From positions 1-56,274 of the forward strand of contig NZ_JAANOZ010000016.1 of NCBI RefSeq assembly GCF_011320115.1: a stretch of 56,274 nucleotides of DNA, written 5' to 3'. Positions 36,993 to 45,910 of the stretch are shown here, piece after piece. Below the pieces are notes generated by a model. It worked only from the letters and a program-made list of their open reading frames with translations. It did no database searches and was not told the origin of the DNA. This DNA is from Croceibacterium segetis (GTDB lineage Bacteria; Pseudomonadota; Alphaproteobacteria; Sphingomonadales; Sphingomonadaceae). Numbering within the stretch: the first letter of the stretch is position 1; the number at the start of each line of letters is the position of its first letter. A program made the position numbers and the translations under genes.

Positions 36993-38111
36993 TCACAGGC
37001 GCGGAGCGCGCGAGAAATCGAGGTCGCGCGCAGTGAACACGCGGATCGGCTCGCCCTGACGCACGCGGATCGTCGGGGCGATGGTGCCGCCCTGCTGGAC
37101 CGCCGTCGCCGCGGCGCTCTGGCCTCCGCCGAGGATCAGGCTGGCACCGCCGGTGCCGATGGCGCTGAGGCCCCCCACCACCGAGAGCAGCATCGCCGAT
37201 CCGAAGCGCTGGAAGAAGTGGCTGTTGACCTTGCCTTCGAGCCCGGTGCTGCCGTCGAAGCCGGTCGCTGGCGAGGCAAGGTCGACCGAGACCCCGTCGG
37301 GTCGGATCAGCCGCGTCCAGATGACGTAGGCGCGCTTCTGTCCGCCTTGCACGCCCGACTGGTATTGGCCGATCAGACGGCTCGAGCGCGGCACGAGCAC
37401 GCGGCTGCCGTCGAAGCTGCGCACGTCCTGGCTGACCACCGCGCGCGCATAACCAGGCACATCGGTGTTGATCGCGGTCTCCAGGATAGCCGGAATCATG
37501 GTGCCTTGCGTAATTGTCGTTGTCGGGTCGAAATTGGTAGCTGCTGTCGCAGGCCCGCCGCCCACACCGCCAATGCGAGCGGCAAAATCGCCGATGGCGG
37601 CCGCCTTTGGTGCCTCGCCTGGCGGTGCCGAAGGCGCCGCTGCCGAGGCCACTGATTCGGGAAGCGCGCTTGAGTCGAAGATTACCGTTGAAGACGGATA
37701 TGGTCTGGCGGCGGGCAGTGGCCGAGCTTGGGGTGCCACAGCGACCACCGGCGCCAGCGGCGAAGGTGGAGGCGAGGAGGGCATCGGATCGACGACGGAG
37801 GGAGATCCAACCGGCGCTAAAGGCGGCTGGGGCAGGCTGGCAGCGGCCTGTTGAGGCGCCTGCGACGCGGCAGGCTCCCTGTCCGCCGTACGCCCCGAAT
37901 TCAAGCCCCATAAGGTCGCCATACCGAGCAGCGCGACTACGGCAACGCCGGCGGCGAGGCCGAGCGCGTCGGACTTGCCTTTGCGCTGCGTGACCGCAGG
38001 ATAGGCGGCACGGCTGGCGAGATCAATGATCTCGGCGGATTCACCTTCGCGCGGATCGCGGTCGTTGTCCGCCTGCCTGGGCTTGGCGGCGAGGCGCATG
38101 GCAAGCTTCAT
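36993..38111 (-). CDS. virB10: VirB10-like core complex protein
   Basis: A 372-residue protein spanning inner to outer membrane. It has a cytoplasmic N-terminus, a transmembrane segment (LGLAAGVAVVALLGMATLWGL), a long Pro-rich periplasmic region, and the TrbI/VirB10 C-terminal domain (GTMIPAILETAINTDVPGYARAVVSQDVRSFDGSRVLVPRSSRLIGQY, ending RVFTARDLDF). ATG 38111 lies four bases after the virB9 stop and has an AGGTGAAG site, and gives the right topology; longer frames read through virB9. Confidence 0.92.
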   Translation of the reverse strand: MKLAMRLAAKPRQADNDRDPREGESAEIIDLASRAAYPAVTQRKGKSDALGLAAGVAVVALLGMATLWGLNSGRTADREPAASQAPQQAAASLPQPPLAPVGSPSVVDPMPSSPPPSPLAPVVAVAPQARPLPAARPYPSSTVIFDSSALPESVASAAAPSAPPGEAPKAAAIGDFAARIGGVGGGPATAATNFDPTTTITQGTMIPAILETAINTDVPGYARAVVSQDVRSFDGSRVLVPRSSRLIGQYQSGVQGGQKRAYVIWTRLIRPDGVSVDLASPATGFDGSTGLEGKVNSHFFQRFGSAMLLSVVGGLSAIGTGGASLILGGGQSAAATAVQQGGTIAPTIRVRQGEPIRVFTARDLDFSRAPRL

Positions 38112-38115
38112 TTCT

Positions 38116-38886
38116 TCACCTCTCGGACTGGGCCAGTATGGCCGGCGCGGGCAAAGGCCCATTATTGCTGATGGTGGCCGCTTCACGGCCCGAGCGCAGA
38201 ATGATCTCGCGCGGGACGCCATCAATTACGATCACGTTGCCACGGACTGCGAAGTTGACCGGTCCCTCAGTTCCATTCCGGTCTCTGACGAGTATCGCGG
38301 GGATAGCGCTCCGGCTCGCCCAGGTCAGAAACGTCGCTTCCCCGTCATCGTAGATGCGTGCCGGAAGGAGCTTCTTGTCACCCGATCCGGCCCAGGCGAA
38401 GTTGAGCTGGGCGGGGTCGACGACGGCGTAGGGGTCGCTTGCGGCCGCCATCTCGATTGTAGTGGGCGTTTCGATTGTTTTGTCCGCAGACGGCTGAGGT
38501 GGCTGGGTCCCCGCGGGTTCGCCAGGATGGCTGAAAGACAGCATATAGATTGGATTCTTGTTTGCCGGGTTTGCGATCAGATCGAATAAATAAACATGTT
38601 TGTCGGTGATCACCGTCATGTTGGTGGTCGCCCGGTCCACGAGAGGCTTGATGAACAGCGTGGTGGCGCGCCTGTTGGGCGTCACTTGCCAGTCGCTCGA
38701 ATCCCCGATGGCGACGTTCTCGATCAGCTCGTCGCCGCCAAAACGGATCGTTGCCTGGACATTGGAACGACCCTCAATCCGAACAATCTGCCCCGGCTTG
38801 TAAGCAAGGTCCACGAGCCGGGGATCCTCCGCCCAAGCAGAGGAAGCGGTGGCGATGAACGCTACAACGACAACAGCGAATCTCAT
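38116..38886 (-). CDS. virB9: VirB9/TrbG-like core complex protein
   Basis: A 256-residue periplasmic/outer-membrane protein with a signal peptide cut after SSAWA. It has the N-terminal CagX region (GQIVRIEGRSNVQATIRFGGDELIENVAIGDSSDWQVTP) and the C-terminal domain (NFAWAGSGDKKLLPARIYDDGEATFLTW). The usual VirB7 lipoprotein partner is not encoded nearby. Its ATG overlaps the virB6 stop as ATGA. Confidence 0.92.
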   Translation of the reverse strand: MRFAVVVVAFIATASSAWAEDPRLVDLAYKPGQIVRIEGRSNVQATIRFGGDELIENVAIGDSSDWQVTPNRRATTLFIKPLVDRATTNMTVITDKHVYLFDLIANPANKNPIYMLSFSHPGEPAGTQPPQPSADKTIETPTTIEMAAASDPYAVVDPAQLNFAWAGSGDKKLLPARIYDDGEATFLTWASRSAIPAILVRDRNGTEGPVNFAVRGNVIVIDGVPREIILRSGREAATISNNGPLPAPAILAQSER

Positions 38887-40049
38887 TTCAATTTCCCGAT
38901 CTGGCGAGGTCGCGCCGAGCGAAACCGGCTACCCACTCCGCGAGCCCGTGAAACGTGCAGCCCGGCGGTCGCAGCCGCGGGTTGCATCGCGGGCCTGCCG
39001 CGTTCCATGTCGGTGCGGGCCGCCATCCCGCCGCCGAAATTCGCACCAACTTGCCCGCTCGAGGCGAAGCGAATAAGGGGGCGGGGGGCTGAACTGGCCG
39101 CTCGCGCCTGACCTGCGGCGGCCGACCCTACCGAGTGGGATTCAACCGAACGGCGCGGATCAGCAATCGTCGAGGACGCCGCCGAGTGCTTGGACGCGAG
39201 GCCGAAAACGTCCCAGCCACCGACCATTGTGGCGGCTGTTTTCAGCACGAGAGTCATCAGCGCGACGTGGACCGCTCCCAGCAGGAAGAACGCCATGGCG
39301 GCTTGAGGAGCAATCTGCCCCGGCATCACTGGCGCCAGCGACGAAAGGATCGGAATCGAGAGTTCAAGGATGAACGAGCCGCCGAGCACGGCGAACAGCG
39401 GCGCCAGCGCGAGCAGAACCACGCCCTTGAGCCAGCCTGTAAACAGCCCGCGGGTGCCGGGGAACAGCGCCAGCACGACGAACACCGGCCCGAGCGCCAG
39501 GAGCACCGCGAGGGCGATGCGCGAGGTCGCCAGAATGCCGACCGTGCCGAGCAGGATCAGCGTACCGCCGAGCCACATCAGACCAAGGGGAGAGTACGTG
39601 GAGGTCGGAGCGACGCCGTTTCCCGCAGCCTCGTTGAGCCTTTGGAACACCACGTCGATCTTGGCGGCGAAGACGTCGGTGGCGTTGCCGGGAGTGCCGG
39701 TGAGGATTCCGGCAAGTTCGTTCGGCGCGCCGGTGGCAAGGTTCCAGACCACGCTCTGATAGGCGATCCAGCTGGTCGCGAAAGTCAGCACCAGCCCGAT
39801 CGTGACGAGCCGCGAGGTCATGGAGTTGATGCCGATGCGGCTGCGCCCTGTAACCAGGGCGAAAGCGAACAGAGCGACGTAAATGGTCAGCAGGATCGTC
39901 AGCGCCGGCAGCAGCGCGCCGTGGGTACCGAACAGCCGCCCGAACGCCGCCTCTGCCATCTGCCCCGCCGCGCAATCGACGCCGCGGAGGCTCGCGGCAA
40001 CGCCGTTGCCCACGCCCTCGACGGCCTGTTGGCATGAAGCGGCGCTCAT
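38883..40049 (-). CDS. virB6: VirB6/TrbL-like inner-membrane protein
   Basis: A 388-residue polytopic protein with about six hydrophobic segments between residues 35 and 270, including the conserved Trp-containing region IAYQSVVWNLATG and GPVFVVLALFPGTRGLFTGWLKGV. The last 120 residues are polar and basic, likely disordered. It forms part of the inner-membrane channel. ATG 40049 overlaps the virB4 stop. Assigned by topology, motif and operon order. Confidence 0.86.
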   Translation of the reverse strand: MSAASCQQAVEGVGNGVAASLRGVDCAAGQMAEAAFGRLFGTHGALLPALTILLTIYVALFAFALVTGRSRIGINSMTSRLVTIGLVLTFATSWIAYQSVVWNLATGAPNELAGILTGTPGNATDVFAAKIDVVFQRLNEAAGNGVAPTSTYSPLGLMWLGGTLILLGTVGILATSRIALAVLLALGPVFVVLALFPGTRGLFTGWLKGVVLLALAPLFAVLGGSFILELSIPILSSLAPVMPGQIAPQAAMAFFLLGAVHVALMTLVLKTAATMVGGWDVFGLASKHSAASSTIADPRRSVESHSVGSAAAGQARAASSAPRPLIRFASSGQVGANFGGGMAARTDMERGRPAMQPAAATAGLHVSRARGVGSRFRSARPRQIGKLK

Positions 40050-42502
40050 TCGGCCGCTTCCCACAAGTCGAACTCTTCCTCGCTAGCGCCGGCGCCTGGC
40101 CAGCGACGGCCGGTCAATGCCGGGTACCAGTCGGCCGGGTCGTCGCCGACCGCCTCGCGCAGCAAGTCGAGCCGGCGGACGGCGCTTTCTCGGCCCGAGA
40201 GGACCGTCAGCACTTCGGGAGCGCCCGAGAGATCGAGGCGCGCCACCACGGAGGCATCGGGCTGGCGGATCACGAACGCGCGACTGTGCGAAGGCAGGCT
40301 GCGGATCAGCGCCAGCTCGTGCTCGGTCAGGCCGAAGCCGTCGCAATAGTCCTCGGCGCGCGCCTTGGCGTTAGGCAGGAAGATCATCGTCGCTGTTTGC
40401 TCGACCAGCGCGGTGGCAATCTTGCTGTCGAGCGCGTCGCGCGCACTCTGGGTAGCGAAGCCGACCAGCGCGTTGCGCTTGCGCAGCGTCTTGAGCCAGT
40501 CGCGGATACGCGCCGCGAAGACCTCGTCGTCCAGCGCCTTCCAACCCTCGTCGATCAGGATCATCGTCGGGCTGCCGTCGAGCCGCTCGTCGATGCGGTG
40601 GAACAAGTACATCATCGTCGGAGTGCGCAAGCGGGGCGATTCCAGTAGCGCGGTCATGTCGAAGCCGAGCACGCGGCTGCCCAGATCGAGCCGGTCATTT
40701 TCGTTGTCGAACAGCCAGGCGTGCTCGCCGCCTTCGATCCACGGGCTCAGCCGGTCGGCGAGATCGCCAGGCTGCGGGCGGCGGGCGCCCGAGAGCAGCT
40801 CGCGGAAATGGCGCAGGCGGCGCAGCGCCGAGGCGTTGGCGTAAGCGGCATCGACGGCTGCTGCGACGGTTGCCAGCTCTTCCGGCCCCTCGGCCTTGAG
40901 CAGCACCGCGAACCAGTCGCGGAGGAAGGCCCGGTTGGCGGCGCTGTCGGGCAACGCGAGCGGGTTGAACCCGGTCGGCTCCCCCGCGCGGATGCGGTCG
41001 TAGCGTCCGCCGATCCCACGGATGAAGAGCTCGGCGCCGCGATCCTTGTCGAACAGGATGGTGCGGGGGGAGAACTTCTGCGCCTGTGCGGCGAGGAAGT
41101 TCATCACCACCGTCTTGCCCGAGCCCGACGGGCCGATGATCGAAAAGTTGCCGAGGTCGCCGTGGTGGAAGTTGAAGAAGAACGGCGTCGCGCTGGTGGT
41201 TTCGAGCAGCGTCACCGCGTCGCCCCAGTGATTGCCCTCGGCCTTGCCGAGCGCGAAACCGTGCAAGCTGCCGAAGCTCGCCATGTTGGCGCTCGAGATC
41301 ATCGCCCGGCGCACCAGAAAGGCCTCGTTGCCGGGAAACTGGCCCCAGAACGCCGGCTCGAGATTGGTATCCTCGCGCACCGCGATCGCCCCGGTGTCGG
41401 CGAGCGCGGCGGCGCAGGCCGCGGCGGCGTCGTCGAGCCGCTCGAGGTCGCTCTCGCGCACCAGCACGCTGAGGTGATGATCGCCGAAGCTGACCGAGCC
41501 GGCGCCGAGCGCGTCACGCGCGGCCAGCATGTCGGCGCGCTCGCTCATCGCCTCCTCGTCGGCCGAGCGCAGGCGGCGCAGCGACAGGTCGATCCGCTCG
41601 CGCGCGGTTTGCCGCTCGTGAGGCGCGAAGCTCTCGGAGACGACCATCTCGCAGGGCAGCCGCAGCAAGGCGTCGAGCAAACCGGGCGAGGTGGCGTCGG
41701 GATAGTCCTTGAGGCTCAGCATCGCGGCGAAGTCGCTGCCGCCCGAGCCGCGCAGCTCCATCGCATCGAGCCCGAAGCTGGCCCGGCGATAGGGGATCAT
41801 GCGGCCGATGTCGGTGTCGTCGGCGGGTCGCCGCACCGGGCGCATCTCGCCGTTGTAGAGCGCGCTCAAGAGCTCGAGCAGCTCATTGTTGGTTGCGCCG
41901 CTTGGCCCCTGGTAGTCGCCGAGGGCCTGCGCGCCGTAGTCGCCGAGCGATGCGGCGAGCGCCTGGGCCGCGGCGCGCAAGCTGCGCAGCTCCCGAGGAT
42001 CGGCCTCGATCGGCTCGCGGCCCCCACGCTGGCCTGCGCGGCGCCAGAGCTTCGCCGCGCGCTCGGCCAGCCCCGCCTTGCCGCGCGCGGGACGGCGCAC
42101 CAGGGTCACGAACTGGTCGTTCACGAACAGCGAGCCGCTTGCCAGCTTGTCGCGCCAGCGGCGGTCGATGTGCGCCGACAGCGGATCGTCGAAACTGGCC
42201 AGCAGTTCGACGCTCACCCGGCGGCGGATCACATGGTGATAGAGCACGAAGCGCGCGTCTAGGTTCGAGCGCAGCATGACCTCGCGCGTCGCCGCGTGGG
42301 CGTTCAGGGTCATGCTGTCCTCGGTCTCGAACAGCAGTCCCGGAACCAGCAGCGCCGTCATCAGCGAGCCGTCGCGCAGCAGGATCGTGTTTTCGTCGAC
42401 CAACCGCGCATAAGGCAGGCGGTCGCCGGCGTGGGCCTCGCGCTTGCTCCAGGCGGCTGCTCCGAGCCAGGTCTTGGTCATCTTCCGTTCCTTGGTGCTC
42501 AT
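40046..42502 (-). CDS. virB4: VirB4-like secretion ATPase
   Basis: An 818-residue ATPase. N-terminal CagE_TrbE_VirB domain covers about residues 150-400; Walker A is GPSGSGKT at about 457-464; Walker B is PTMILIDEGWKAL at about 650. It energises pilus biogenesis and substrate transfer at the inner membrane. ATG 42502 is chosen because it overlaps the virB3 stop as ATGA. A long plus-strand frame opposite this gene is a composition artefact. Confidence 0.94.
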   Translation of the reverse strand: MSTKERKMTKTWLGAAAWSKREAHAGDRLPYARLVDENTILLRDGSLMTALLVPGLLFETEDSMTLNAHAATREVMLRSNLDARFVLYHHVIRRRVSVELLASFDDPLSAHIDRRWRDKLASGSLFVNDQFVTLVRRPARGKAGLAERAAKLWRRAGQRGGREPIEADPRELRSLRAAAQALAASLGDYGAQALGDYQGPSGATNNELLELLSALYNGEMRPVRRPADDTDIGRMIPYRRASFGLDAMELRGSGGSDFAAMLSLKDYPDATSPGLLDALLRLPCEMVVSESFAPHERQTARERIDLSLRRLRSADEEAMSERADMLAARDALGAGSVSFGDHHLSVLVRESDLERLDDAAAACAAALADTGAIAVREDTNLEPAFWGQFPGNEAFLVRRAMISSANMASFGSLHGFALGKAEGNHWGDAVTLLETTSATPFFFNFHHGDLGNFSIIGPSGSGKTVVMNFLAAQAQKFSPRTILFDKDRGAELFIRGIGGRYDRIRAGEPTGFNPLALPDSAANRAFLRDWFAVLLKAEGPEELATVAAAVDAAYANASALRRLRHFRELLSGARRPQPGDLADRLSPWIEGGEHAWLFDNENDRLDLGSRVLGFDMTALLESPRLRTPTMMYLFHRIDERLDGSPTMILIDEGWKALDDEVFAARIRDWLKTLRKRNALVGFATQSARDALDSKIATALVEQTATMIFLPNAKARAEDYCDGFGLTEHELALIRSLPSHSRAFVIRQPDASVVARLDLSGAPEVLTVLSGRESAVRRLDLLREAVGDDPADWYPALTGRRWPGAGASEEEFDLWEAAE

Positions 42503-42780
42503 GCGGAGTAGCTGTTGCAGCCCCAGCGCTGCCAGTTCCTGACCCGCGGGCACTTGCTGACTTTGGTCATCCACAAGTCGAACACCCGCGGCTCGCGCAG
42601 GCAGGCGAGGTAGCCGATGCCGTGAATCGCCAGCGCCGCGGGCAGCGCCAGGAAGCTGCCGGTGATCAGGAACAGCTCGGTGGTCACCGCGGCGTTGATG
42701 ATGAAGAAGTTGTAGGTCACCCCGGCGAACATCTGCGGCCGCGTAAGCGTGCGATGGACGGGATGGCGGATAAGCTCCAT
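42499..42780 (-). CDS. virB3: VirB3-like inner-membrane protein
   Basis: A 93-residue protein with the VirB3 start (IRHPVHRTLTRPQMFAGVTYNFFIINA) and two adjacent membrane segments (FFIINAAVTTELFLITGSFLALPAALAIHGIGYL), then the conserved REPRVFDLWMTK. It works with VirB4 in pilus assembly. Nine bases separate it from virB2. Confidence 0.93.
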   Translation of the reverse strand: MELIRHPVHRTLTRPQMFAGVTYNFFIINAAVTTELFLITGSFLALPAALAIHGIGYLACLREPRVFDLWMTKVSKCPRVRNWQRWGCNSYSA

Positions 42781-42789
42781 CGTCCGCGC

Positions 42790-43092
42790 TCAGCCGACCG
42801 CAGCGGCGGACTGGATGCCCGAGACGATCGAGGCGGCGCCGAACAGCACGAAGCAGCCGACGATCACCGTGGCCCCGAAGCGCCAGTTCATACGGCCGGT
42901 GAGCATCATGAAGCCGACTGCGGCGACCGCCATTACGGCGACCGCGGTGGCGACGTTGCCGAGCAGCGTGCCCTGCATCCAGGCGAGCGCGGCGACGATC
43001 GGGCCCGAGCCGCGCGGGTCGACGCCTTGCGCCAGCGCGGCGGTCGGGCTGAACAGCGTGAGAAGCGCGGGAATGAGGGCAAGCTTACGCAT
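42790..43092 (-). CDS. virB2: VirB2/TrbC-like pilin
   Basis: A 100-residue pilin precursor with a signal peptide ending AALAQ and two hydrophobic helices (LGNVATAVAVMAVAAVGFMML and FGATVIVGCFVLFGAASIVSG) joined by the polar turn TGRMNWR. It would form the pilus or channel subunit. The ATG at 43092 is five bases after the virB1 stop. Confidence 0.91.
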   Translation of the reverse strand: MRKLALIPALLTLFSPTAALAQGVDPRGSGPIVAALAWMQGTLLGNVATAVAVMAVAAVGFMMLTGRMNWRFGATVIVGCFVLFGAASIVSGIQSAAAVG

Positions 43093-43097
43093 GGCAA

Positions 43098-43721
43098 TTA
43101 TCTCCGGGTGTGGTCGGAAAGGCGGCCGAGCACGGCCGCGACGTAGGTCTGGGTTTCGCGGATGCGCGGGACGCCGCCGGCCTGCTCGACCCGGCCGGGC
43201 CCCGCATTGTAGGCGGCCAGCGCCTTTTCGAGGTCGCCGCCGAAGCGGTCGAGCTGCTGGCGCAGATAGCGCGCGCCGCCTTCGAGGTTGGCCATCGGAT
43301 CGTCGGGATTGACGCCGAGGCTTTGCGCCGTGCCCGGCATCAGTTGAGCGAGGCCCCGCGCGCCGACCGGCGAGACGGCGCCGGCGCGCCAGCGGCTTTC
43401 CTGCCAAACGACCGCTTCGATCAGCGCCGGGCTGAGGCCATAGCGGGCCGCAAGCTCCTGTACCTTTGCGGCATAGGGCTGCGGAACCCTCCCAGCGCTC
43501 GCGGAAGGATCGGCCAGCGAGCCTGCGGGCACCGCTGGGCCTTGCGCGACCTGAAGTGTCAACCGCTGACCGGGAGCCCCGTTGCCTGCGATCCACTGTG
43601 CGCCGCTGGCCCCGACTTCGAGCACGTCGGCACGCGCGGGAGTGGTGACCGAAGCCAATATCGAACATCCCACCACCAAAGCAGCTCGCGCTATACTTGG
43701 CGAGATTCGCAAAACCATCAT
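43098..43721 (-). CDS. virB1: VirB1-like lytic transglycosylase
   Basis: A 207-residue exported muramidase with a signal peptide ending TTPARA. The SLT domain has catalytic Glu in IEAVVWQESRW, then GAVSPVGARGLAQLMPGTA, NPDDPMANLEGGARYLRQQL and LAAYNAGPGRV. It opens peptidoglycan for the secretion apparatus. Start at the MM pair 43721/43718; a longer frame to 43889 lacks a signal. It is the first gene of the virB operon. Confidence 0.9.
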   Translation of the reverse strand: MMVLRISPSIARAALVVGCSILASVTTPARADVLEVGASGAQWIAGNGAPGQRLTLQVAQGPAVPAGSLADPSASAGRVPQPYAAKVQELAARYGLSPALIEAVVWQESRWRAGAVSPVGARGLAQLMPGTAQSLGVNPDDPMANLEGGARYLRQQLDRFGGDLEKALAAYNAGPGRVEQAGGVPRIRETQTYVAAVLGRLSDHTRR

Positions 43722-44449
43722 CGAGCGTCTAAACCTCCCCTCCTCCTCGCACTCCGCAACGCTGCATCCGCTGCGCCGTGAGCCGGCAAAGCCGCAATCT
43801 GAGGGCCCGCGCCTTTCCCACGTCGTGCGATCAACCGCGTCGCCCGTGAGACCAGCCGTGTTGCCTGCAGAGAGTGAGGATAAGCACATCCTTGTACCTT
43901 GGTGGGCTATGGTTAAAATGAAGTTATCGGACGCTAACCGAATCTTAGAGCCCGTGGACGCGTGGGCAGAGAATGAGGAAATTGCCTGTCGGTCTTGCGG
44001 TAGCCATTCCCAGGGGCAGGTTCTCGGAAGCCGTCTCGCTCCCGATTAATGGCCGCTAACTTTCCTTTTCTCTTGAGACATCGAAGGGAGGCGCGCGACC
44101 CAGGCTCGCGTGGGTGCAAATTCGAGTAGGGAATTTTCGCGCAAACCGAGCATCCGAGCGCGCGATGCGGCGCTAAGCTACGCCGCCAACTGCAACGGCT
44201 CGCGATTCCGAGCCGGAGGACTTGGTCAGATGCAAGCCGTCGCGCCCACCGACAAAGGAGGCGGAGCTGGCCAGGGAAAGATCCGATCCTGTCGAATCCT
44301 TTGATGCCGCGGCGCATGACGGCCCTGGCCGATCCGCTTGACCGGAGTGATCGCAGCCGCGAGGCTCCGATAGTTTCTCGGGAGCAGCCGGCTCCAAGCG
44401 AGGCGGGCGCCAAACGGAAGCCGAATTGCCCGAAGGTTCTTACGCAGAT
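43722..44449. other. Leader region of the virB operon with a CtrA-like box
   Basis: 728 bases without a credible gene, between the regulator stop and virB1. On the minus strand 43927-43913 reads ATAA-N7-TTAACC, one mismatch from the CtrA consensus TTAA-N7-TTAACC, about 190 bases before the virB1 start. No -35/-10 pair is convincing. The rest shows nothing recognisable. Confidence 0.45.
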
Positions 44450-45910
44450 CTAATCCCGCGCATTCGCCCCGTAGATTCCTTCAAATCCCAGCTGACGGGC
44501 CTTTCGATAAAGCGTCGAGCGGCCGATCTTTAATCTTCGCGCGACCTCCGCCATGCGCCCGCCGTAACGCTCGATCGCGAAGCGGATCACATCGGCTTCT
44601 ATGTCGTCGAGGCTACGCATGTGGCCCTCTTCGGTGCAAATCTTCATCTCGGGTGTAGCCGATTGGCTCGGGTCCAGGCGCACGGCTTTGCCCGGCATGG
44701 CTGAGCCGGCTAATTCGACGAAGTCGGCGCGCGTCAAAACATGATCTGTGGCCATCGCGACCGCCCGTAGGAGGACCGCCAGGAGTTGACGGCTGTTACC
44801 GGGCCAATCAAGCCCCCGAAGCAGCGCCAGCGCATCGTCGTCGATCGCCAGCATGCGAAGATCTCGAGGGTCTCGAAATGTGCTGACGAACGCTCGCGCT
44901 ATCAGTGACACGTCCTCCCGGCGCTTGCGAAGCGGAGGCAGGTAGATGCGCGCCGACTCGAACTTTCTGTAAAGCTCGGTACTGAATGCCTTGCTTTCGA
45001 CGAGTTCGGCGATCGGATCATCGCCCAACGCGATAATGCGTACGTCGAAACAGTAGGCTGCCGCGCTGCCCAAGCGCAGCGCGCGTCGGTCTGAAAGGGC
45101 TTCCGCCAGCCGGTCCTGGATGGGTATTGGCAGGTCGTCCACGTCATTCAGTATCAGCGTGGCGCCGTGACTCTGCTCGAGCAGTCCTGGACGCGCGTCA
45201 AAGGCACCGACAAAGGCCCCCCGCTCATAGCCGAACAGCGCGGCTTCAATCTGGCTCGCTGTGGTGTGGCTGAAATCGCCGTGCTTGAGTGGCATTCGTG
45301 ACCGTGGCGAGGCAGCGTGAATGGCGCGGGCGAGGAGGTCTTTGCCGGTGCCAGGTTCTCCCTCGATCAGCACGTGGACATTAGCCCGTGCGATTTTCTC
45401 TGTTTGTGCCCAGGCGGCGCGAAACGACGGATCGGCCTCGATCATCGAATCAAATCCGATCCCCAATTCAAGCTGATCGGCCCATGACTCTCGTTCGCGG
45501 AGGTGATCGTACGCGCGGCTCGTAGCTTTGCGCAGGAGTTGGAGCAGTTGTTCCGGAGTGACAGGTTTCGCGACGCAATCGCCCGCTCCAGCGCGCAGTG
45601 CATCAAAAAACCACCGCGATGAAGCGCTCGAGGCGATCGCGACGATGCCAAGGTTGCGTTCGCGACGTCTTAGGTCCGCAATAGCCTCCCCGATCGGCCC
45701 CTGAACGGCGTCTTGATCGAGAATTATCGCCGACGTCTGCAACTCGGACGACGTGTCCAGCATGGAATTGGCTTCTGCCAGATCCGTGCAGAACATCGTT
45801 CGCCAACCCAGATGGCACGCCTGATCGGCGAACACCGTCACTTCCGTGCAGGGGTGCCCAACCAACAGGACCGTGCGCTGGCGGGCATTGAAGGGATTTG
45901 CGGCTGTCAT
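44450..45910 (-). CDS. NtrC-family regulator with degenerate receiver and AAA+ motifs
   Basis: A 486-residue protein: receiver-like domain (about 12-130), AAA+ domain (155-390), Fis-type helix-turn-helix (445-480: GRMAEVARRLKIGRSTLYRKARQLG). Departures from the family are clear. The receiver has VLLVGHP where an acidic pair (VDDD) is expected, though Asp65 and Lys115 remain. Walker A is intact (GEPGTGKD, 184-191). Walker B reads LILND in place of LFLDE. The sigma-54 contact loop is GAFVGA (231-236) in place of GAFTGA. Family knowledge says loss of the GAFTGA Thr abolishes sigma-54 activation, and some NtrC relatives act with sigma-70 instead. So this is probably a DNA-binding regulator not driven by phosphorylation or sigma-54. 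It lies upstream of the virB operon, same strand; targets unknown. Confidence 0.85.
   Translation of the reverse strand: MTAANPFNARQRTVLLVGHPCTEVTVFADQACHLGWRTMFCTDLAEANSMLDTSSELQTSAIILDQDAVQGPIGEAIADLRRRERNLGIVAIASSASSRWFFDALRAGAGDCVAKPVTPEQLLQLLRKATSRAYDHLRERESWADQLELGIGFDSMIEADPSFRAAWAQTEKIARANVHVLIEGEPGTGKDLLARAIHAASPRSRMPLKHGDFSHTTASQIEAALFGYERGAFVGAFDARPGLLEQSHGATLILNDVDDLPIPIQDRLAEALSDRRALRLGSAAAYCFDVRIIALGDDPIAELVESKAFSTELYRKFESARIYLPPLRKRREDVSLIARAFVSTFRDPRDLRMLAIDDDALALLRGLDWPGNSRQLLAVLLRAVAMATDHVLTRADFVELAGSAMPGKAVRLDPSQSATPEMKICTEEGHMRSLDDIEADVIRFAIERYGGRMAEVARRLKIGRSTLYRKARQLGFEGIYGANARD

Noticed and set aside
40721-42262. 513-residue open frame on the plus strand
   Set aside because: Entirely opposite virB4, which has clear Walker motifs; the antisense frame is a result of GC-rich codon positions and has no domain or ribosome site.
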